Of a stretch of DNA of 64,000 nucleotides, positions 59,701-64,000 are shown piece after piece (the stretch's first letter is position 1; each line of letters starts with the position of its first letter). The stretch comes from CAKZLS01 sp963786305 (lineage in GTDB: Bacteria > Pseudomonadota > Alphaproteobacteria > Rhodospirillales > Defluviicoccaceae): contig CAWAYL010000009.1 of assembly GCA_963786305.1 (NCBI GenBank), positions 176,490 through 240,489 of the forward strand, given 5' to 3'. The translations under genes and the position numbers were made by a program. The notes below the pieces were generated by a model. That model saw only the letters and a list, made by a program, of their open reading frames with translations, had not been told where the DNA came from and did not search any database.

Positions 59701-61233
59701 TTACCCCGCGCCCCCCGCACAGATCCCGGCGTGCGCTGCTAACGCACCGGGCTCCTGCCTTGGGTGTTTGACGAAGAACCGCTGGCTCGGCCAGGGATGG
59801 GTGATGCGCACCTTGGGCAGCCAGCGGTCCGCCAGCCGCCCGAATTTCGCCCACGGCGTCCGGTCGTTCTGACTGCGCCGCCTGAGGGCTCGCAGCCAGA
59901 GACGTTTGACGTCGTGCCGGAAGGCGGCGAGGGCCGGGGCGTTGGTGGGAACCGCGTGGTAGGCGAAATAACCGCACACCACTTGGCCCAACCATCGGCC
60001 CTGCTCCGCGACCGGAGCATGCCATCGCTCGCGGAGGCCATCCTTGACCTCCTTGAGCTTGGCCCTCATCCGCCGTCGTCGCGTTTTCCGACGAAGCTGG
60101 AACTTGCCGCTCCGGGTCTTCGCGCAGATGTGCGTGAAGCCCAGGAAGGCGAAGGTTTCCGGCTTGCCAAGGCCCCGCTTCTCGCGGCTCGACGCGGCGA
60201 ACCGGCCGAACTCGATCAGGCGGGTCTTGTCCGGATGAAGCGACAGGGCGAACGCCTTCAAGCGCCCATCGAGCGCCGCCCGAAACCGCTCGGCATCGTC
60301 CCGGTACTGGAACCCGACCACGAAGTCATCGGCGTAACGCACGATGATCACCTCGCCACGGGCGTGGCGACGGCGCCATTGATGCGCCCACAGGTCCAGG
60401 ACATGGTGGAGGTAGATATTGGCAAGCAGCGGCGATATCACCGCCCCTTGCGGGGTCCCCTCCTCCTGCACCGTGACCCGGCCGTCTTCCAGGATTCCGG
60501 CCCTCAGCCATTTGCGGATCAGACGGAGCAGACGCCGATCCCCGATCCGGTGTTCCAGAAAGCGCATCAGCCAGTCGTGGCTGAGGCTGTCGAAGAACCC
60601 GGCGATATCGGCGTCCAGGATCCAGCTCACCTTCCGACGGGTGATCCCGACATGCAGCGCGTCCAGCGCATCGTGCTGGCCGCGCCCCGGTCGGAACCCG
60701 TAGGAAAACCCGAGGAAATCCTCCTCGTAAATCCGGTTCAGCACCGCCGCCACCGCACGCTGGACGATCTTGTCCTCCAGCGCCGCGATCGCCAGCGGTC
60801 GCCGCCCGCCGTCCGCCTTCGGGATGTACTGTCGGCGGCTCGGCAAGGCCCGGTAGGCGCCCCGGTGGACACGGTCGTGCAGGTCCGCGAGGTTGCCCTC
60901 GAGGGCGCGGCCGTAGTCCTCCCACGTCGTGCCGTCGACCCCGGGCGCCGCGCCGCGCTTCAGCGCGCGGTACGACTCCCGGAGCAGCTCGACGTCGACG
61001 TGGTGGAGGAGCGCGGTGAACTGGAGCTTGCCATCCAGCCTTGCGGCTTCTCGTACGCGGTCCAGTCCAGGTGACACGCTTGCCCGGCCCTGTGTCCGGC
61101 GCGTGCTTTGCTGATCCGCGTTCCCCTCGGCCCCCTCCCTTCCCTCCACCGGCTCCGCCGCCGCTAGCGCGGCCTTGTTCGCCGGCTTCCCCGGTACTAT
61201 GGAGGAGTCTGACTTCTCCCGCCCGTTCATCAT
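59701..61233 (-). CDS. ltrA: Group II intron reverse transcriptase/maturase
   Basis: A 510-residue intron-encoded protein. The RT domain runs from about residue 85 (GAAPGVDGTTWEDYGRALEG) through SYGFRPGRGQHDALDAL, GTPQGAVISPLLANIYLHHV and the catalytic IVRYADDFVVGFQ. Domain X/maturase follows (FLGFTHICAKTRSGKFQLRR and FAYHAVPTNAPALAAF). No HNH endonuclease is seen at the C-terminus. The last 18 codons (EPGALAAHAGI and beyond) run through intron domain V, so protein and ribozyme share sequence. The true start may be downstream of 61233, since the first 55 residues are not conserved. Confidence 0.93.
   Translation of the reverse strand: MMNGREKSDSSIVPGKPANKAALAAAEPVEGREGAEGNADQQSTRRTQGRASVSPGLDRVREAARLDGKLQFTALLHHVDVELLRESYRALKRGAAPGVDGTTWEDYGRALEGNLADLHDRVHRGAYRALPSRRQYIPKADGGRRPLAIAALEDKIVQRAVAAVLNRIYEEDFLGFSYGFRPGRGQHDALDALHVGITRRKVSWILDADIAGFFDSLSHDWLMRFLEHRIGDRRLLRLIRKWLRAGILEDGRVTVQEEGTPQGAVISPLLANIYLHHVLDLWAHQWRRRHARGEVIIVRYADDFVVGFQYRDDAERFRAALDGRLKAFALSLHPDKTRLIEFGRFAASSREKRGLGKPETFAFLGFTHICAKTRSGKFQLRRKTRRRRMRAKLKEVKDGLRERWHAPVAEQGRWLGQVVCGYFAYHAVPTNAPALAAFRHDVKRLWLRALRRRSQNDRTPWAKFGRLADRWLPKVRITHPWPSQRFFVKHPRQEPGALAAHAGICAGGAG
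59722..59754 (-). ncRNA. Group II intron domain V
   Basis: On the minus strand GAGCCCGGTGCG and CGCACGCCGGGATC pair around a short TTAGCAG apex, giving the characteristic 33-nt domain V helix with the AGC catalytic triad near its base. A GC-rich domain VI-like hairpin (GCGCGGGGTAACCCGCG) follows before the 3' splice site. Confidence 0.75.
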
Positions 61234-61832
61234 CGGCTACGGCCTCTTCGGCCTTCCCGATGCGGACCGCTCCATCCCGGGGAACGGCCAGGCGGGAGAT
61301 CTCCCGGTTTCCGCGCGGGGAGTTTCCATGCGTGCATGGGGTCTTCGACCACGCGAGGCCGGCCCGGGCGCTCGCCAAAGCGCGCCCGTCCGTGTGGCCT
61401 TCCCCATTGTCCCACAGGGTCGGCGCCTCGAATGCGTATCCTTTCGCGGCTCAATACCCAGCCCGCATGTACCCCTGTCAACGCTTCGCCGACACCCTCG
61501 CGGGCGACGACGCATGACTCGGGGCCGGTGTGGGCGGCTAACCCTTCACCGTACGGCTCTCTCATCCGCTACTCCTCGCCGGCCTCCCGGCGCACGGGAC
61601 ATGTTATTTAAATGCCATCCGCCCACGCGAGATCGGTGACATGTCCCCAGAACTTCCCCCACAAAAGAAAATGGCGGCCCCGAGTGACCATTTTTACCGG
61701 ATGTAGATCAGACAACCCGCTCGCGATGTTTGAAACCGATTCGCGTTGAAATGCACCAGCAAGAGAGGCTTTTCGATATCACTCGCGTTTCGTTGCCCAT
61801 CGTGGCGCAATCCGCGCCCTGCGCGAACGCGA

Positions 61833-62258
61833 CTACAAATGATTTCCCTCCTCAAACCCAAGGAGCTCAAAGGTCATGTTACCATTTACATCGTACTTCT
61901 TCACAGAACCGTCCGACTTCAAAACTGTAAGGCAGCGCAGTCGACCCTTGTCCTTGGTTATCGAGAGGCAAACCCGATCATCATCTGTGATGCCGTAGTA
62001 GCCGGTATCGGACCAGTCCCCGCCGATTAGCTTACCCGAGAGGACATTATCATCACTGTAATAGAACAAGAACCTCTTTTCTCCGGACTTTGCGGTCACC
62101 GTTTTCCCGACGATGAGATTCGCAATTTCGTCGGATGTCAGTTGCGTTGCACCCGCATCAAGTGCTTTTTCTCTGGCCGTTTCCACTGCCGCACCGACTG
62201 CTGAACCTGCTAGTACCGCAAACGCCAATGTGCCAATCAAAGCCGCCCTTGTGTTCAT
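61833..62258 (-). CDS. Small exported DUF995-like protein
   Basis: A 141-residue product from ATG 62258 with a signal peptide (AALIGTLAFAVLAGSAVGAA). The mature part (TSDEIANLIVGKTVTAKSGE ... GDWSDTGYYGITDDDRVCLS ... LRCLTVLKSDGSVKKYDVNG) resembles DUF995 proteins of alphaproteobacteria, with the pair of cysteines usual in that group. Function unknown. It lies isolated among mobile-element fragments, possibly as a passenger. Confidence 0.6.
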   Translation of the reverse strand: MNTRAALIGTLAFAVLAGSAVGAAVETAREKALDAGATQLTSDEIANLIVGKTVTAKSGEKRFLFYYSDDNVLSGKLIGGDWSDTGYYGITDDDRVCLSITKDKGRLRCLTVLKSDGSVKKYDVNGNMTFELLGFEEGNHL

Positions 62259-62566
62259 CGCACCAATTCCTTCTCGTTTGTCATGGGGCTCACCGGCATC
62301 AGGGCTTAGCAGCCAAAATCGCACCCTGATTGAGGCTGATTACCCTGATTTAGACTGATTTTAGGTGGCGTTGAACTGACACTGAAACCAGATGCCGTCA
62401 CGTTCTTGTGAACAAATGCCGGTTATCCGGCGAGATCGTGAGGCCGCAGTCCACCAAGGGCTTCAAGTGTTGTATTCAATCCACTAGCAGCCTGTCGGAC
62501 TTGAATGATTGGTTTGGATTTGATTTGCTCGCACTGATTGGTTCTTGCTTGCTTGAGGGATCTGGG

Positions 62567-63668
62567 ATGAGCAATTTTCGCCAAGTTGATCGGGAGACCG
62601 ATTATCTGCTGCCGCCTTCGGTGGATGATTGGCTTGCGGAGCGTCATCTGGCGCGTTTTGTTGTCGAGGTGATCGATCAGCTGGACCTGTCGTCGATGGT
62701 CAAGGCGTATCGCGGCTCGGGCTCGGCATCGTATCATCCATCGGTGCTGCTGGGGCTTATGGTCTATGGCTACGCCACCGGCGTGCATTCGAGCCGCAAG
62801 ATCGAGCGGGCGACGTACGATTCCGTGGCGTTTCGTTTCATCGCGGCCAACGATCATCCCGACCACGACACGCTCGCCAGCTTCCGGCGGCGCTTTCTCA
62901 AGCAGATCGAGGGGCTGTTCGTGCAGGTGCTGGTGTTGGCGCGCGAAAGTGGAGTGCTGAAGATGGGCACGGTTGCCCTGGACGGCACCAAGGTGCACGC
63001 CAATGCCAGCCGCCATAGTGCCCTGTCGTACGAGCATGCGAGTAAGATCGAATCGCGGTTGAAGACCGAGGTGGCGGAGCTGATGGCGCTGGCGGAAGCC
63101 GCCGATACGGCGGATGTGCCGGACGGGATGTCGGTGCCGGAAGAGCTGGCCCGGCGCGAAGAGCGTCTGCGCCGGATTGCCGAGGCCAAGGCGAAGATCG
63201 AGGCGCGGGCCGCGGAACGCCTGGCGCGCGAGGAGGCCGAGTATGAGGCGAAGCTCGAGGCGCGCGAGGAGAAGGCCAAGGCGACGGGCCGCAAGCCCGG
63301 CGGCAAGCCACCGCAACCGCCGACGCCGGGGCCCGATCCAAAGGACCAGATCAACCTGACCGATGAGGAGTCGCGCATCATGCCGGTCGCCGGCGGCGGC
63401 TTCGAGCAGGCCTACAACGCCCAGGCGGCGGTCGCCATCGGCAGCATGCTGGTGGTCGTCAACGACGTCGTCCAGGCCGCCAACGACAAGCAGCAGATCG
63501 CGCCGGCCGTGGAAAGCCTTGGCCGGCTTCCCGAGGCTCTTGGTCGGCCCGAGACCCTTTTGGGGGACAACGGCTACTTCAGCGAAGCCAATGTGACGAC
63601 CTGCGCCGAGGCCAACATCGCACCGCTGATCGCCCCGGGACGGGATCGTCATCATCCGTCCTGGAAGG
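62567..63668 (+). pseudogene. IS1182-family transposase, 3'-truncated
   Basis: Starts at ATG 62567 (MSNFRQVDRETDYLLPPSVD). The DUF772-type N-terminal domain (YHPSVLLGLMVYGYATGVHS, DHDTLASFRRRFL) and the first catalytic aspartate (GTVALDGTKVHANASRHS) are present, followed by a long charged coiled region (residues about 200-290) and the second aspartate (LLGDNGYFSEAN). Similarity stops at GRDRHHPSWKDR near 63665, where istB sequence in the opposite orientation begins. The last catalytic glutamate region is lost, so the protein is inactive. A likely left IS end (agcagcctgtcggac) is near 62485. Confidence 0.82.
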
Positions 63669-63773
63669 ACCGGGTTCGCCGGCCTGGGCGTTGTCGCGCA
63701 GATCGGCGAAAGCGCGAGCCATGCCGTGCAGCTTGAGATGCTTGAGCTGGTCGAGGGTGGGATGTTGCAGCAT
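63668..63773 (-). pseudogene. IS21-family istB fragment (N-terminus)
   Basis: ATG 63773 behind a GGAGATATC ribosome site begins MLQHPTLDQLKHLKLHGMAR, the diagnostic N-terminus of the IS21 helper ATPase IstB. After about 34 residues (DNAQAGEP) it runs into the truncated IS1182 transposase. The ATPase domain is missing. Confidence 0.75.
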
Positions 63774-63929
63774 GATATCTCCTCAGTGAAAGTATCGGGG
63801 ACCGCGGATGTTGGGTGATCGATCGCCGGCCCGTCCGTGGCCTGTCGCGGCGCGCGGCGATCGAGGTTGTTCTTGAGGATGGAAGCGACCGAGGAATAGG
63901 ACGTCGCGCCGATATCCAGAGCCCGAAGC
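63774..63929 (-). pseudogene. IS21-family istA fragment (C-terminus)
   Basis: Reads LRALDIGATSYSSVASILKN, the C-terminal region of IstA transposases, from the edge of the palindromic repeat at 63930. Near 63810 one base appears to be missing: with it restored the frame would end in NIRGPRYFH and a stop directly before istB, as in intact IS21 elements. Only about 45 residues remain. Confidence 0.65.
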
Positions 63930-63989
63930 TCTGGGGACATGTTATTTAAATGCCATCCGCCCACGCGAGATCGGTAACATGTCCCCAGA
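63930..63989. repeat. Palindromic repeat copy B
   Basis: TCTGGGGACATGTTA (63930-63944) and TAACATGTCCCCAGA (63975-63989) form a perfect 15-bp stem with a 30-nt loop. The unit matches copy A (59676-61653, intron removed) almost base for base in the same orientation, so a direct repeat brackets the 61.65-63.93 kb segment. It abuts the istA fragment. Confidence 0.85.
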
Positions 63990-64000
63990 ACAACAATGTT

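Larger units (their letters stand above)
59682..61595 (-). mobile_element. Group II intron
   Basis: A 1,914-bp retroelement on the minus strand. Its 5' end is GTGCG (61595-61591), the bacterial group II consensus, and its 3' end is AT at 59683-59682. Excision joins ATGTCCC to CAGAAC, recreating the palindrome. Domain V is visible at 59722-59754. A reverse transcriptase/maturase is encoded inside. A candidate EBS1 (GGGACA, complement of 61406-61411) could pair with TGTCCC of the 5' exon. Insertion in a hairpin arm recalls group IIC introns that target terminator stems. Confidence 0.85.
59676..61653. repeat. Palindromic repeat copy A, interrupted by the group II intron
   Basis: Left arm: GAAGTTCTG ends at 59681 and continues after the intron as GGGACATGT (61596-61604). 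Right arm: ACATGTCCCCAGAACTTC from 61639. Together the arms form an 18-bp perfect stem with a 34-nt loop (starting TATTTAAATGCCATCC). The loop is nearly identical to that of copy B at 63930. Rejoining the arms across 59681/61596 is what fixes the intron ends. Confidence 0.8.

Noticed and set aside
59701..61233. Reverse transcriptase as part of a retron or diversity-generating retroelement
   Set aside because: The RT has group II intron maturase architecture, and intron ends and domain V are visible; no template/variable repeat pair or msr-msd is seen.

Overview
The window is GC-rich, densely coded chromosomal DNA from an alphaproteobacterium, probably a Rhodospirillales-like lineage. The support is the housekeeping block nfuA-trpS-murJ-glnD-mutS, several families common in alphaproteobacteria (DUF2336, DUF4170, DUF2927, DUF995-like), a TRAP-linked sugar-acid catabolic operon, and glmU-glmS. 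No 16S rRNA is present, so the placement is inferred from gene content only.

Layout. 1-9 kb: minus-strand housekeeping genes (nfuA partial, trpS, murJ, glnD, mutS). 9-16 kb: a stress-type membrane protein, a 2-methylfumaryl-CoA isomerase-like CoA transferase, a macro-domain/ppa pair, DUF4170, a PRC-barrel protein, a DUF2927 protein, hisG and a PaaY-like hexapeptide protein. 16-29 kb: a PAS/GGDEF/EAL protein coupled to a DUF2336 protein, then an 8.2-kb cell-surface-type gene alternating cadherin-like repeats with a recurrent second module. 29-40 kb: a DUF2934-repeat protein and a sugar-acid region (IlvD/Edd dehydratase, DctPQM TRAP transporter, dgoA, dgoK, kdgK, eda, orphan ABC binding protein), followed by tRNA-Val(CAC). 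40-44 kb: gph, glmU, glmS. 44-49 kb: a tungsten-type aldehyde ferredoxin oxidoreductase operon (polyferredoxin, AOR, FAD reductase, MoaD/ThiS-like protein, periplasmic binding protein). 49-56 kb: two secreted unknowns, an EamA transporter, and the ABC/beta-propeller set that normally accompanies PQQ alcohol dehydrogenases. 56-64 kb: a mobile-element-rich tract.

Mobile DNA. A ~260-bp non-coding element with ~33-bp terminal inverted repeats (MITE-like) occurs three times. Copies 1 and 2 carry TTA duplications and sit at the 3' ends of murJ and of the beta-propeller gene, where the element now supplies the stop codon. Copy 3 splits a phage-type terminase small-subunit gene and is itself split by an IS110/IS1111 insertion sequence. 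Further right, a group II intron lies inside one arm of a long palindromic repeat that recurs at the window end, next to a broken IS1182 transposase and IS21 istA/istB fragments.

Data quality. Seven otherwise well-conserved genes carry about fourteen single-nucleotide frame breaks, thirteen of which fit one extra base. This strong bias suggests systematic insertion errors in the source sequence at least as much as true gene decay, so these genes are listed as frameshifted with both readings kept open.
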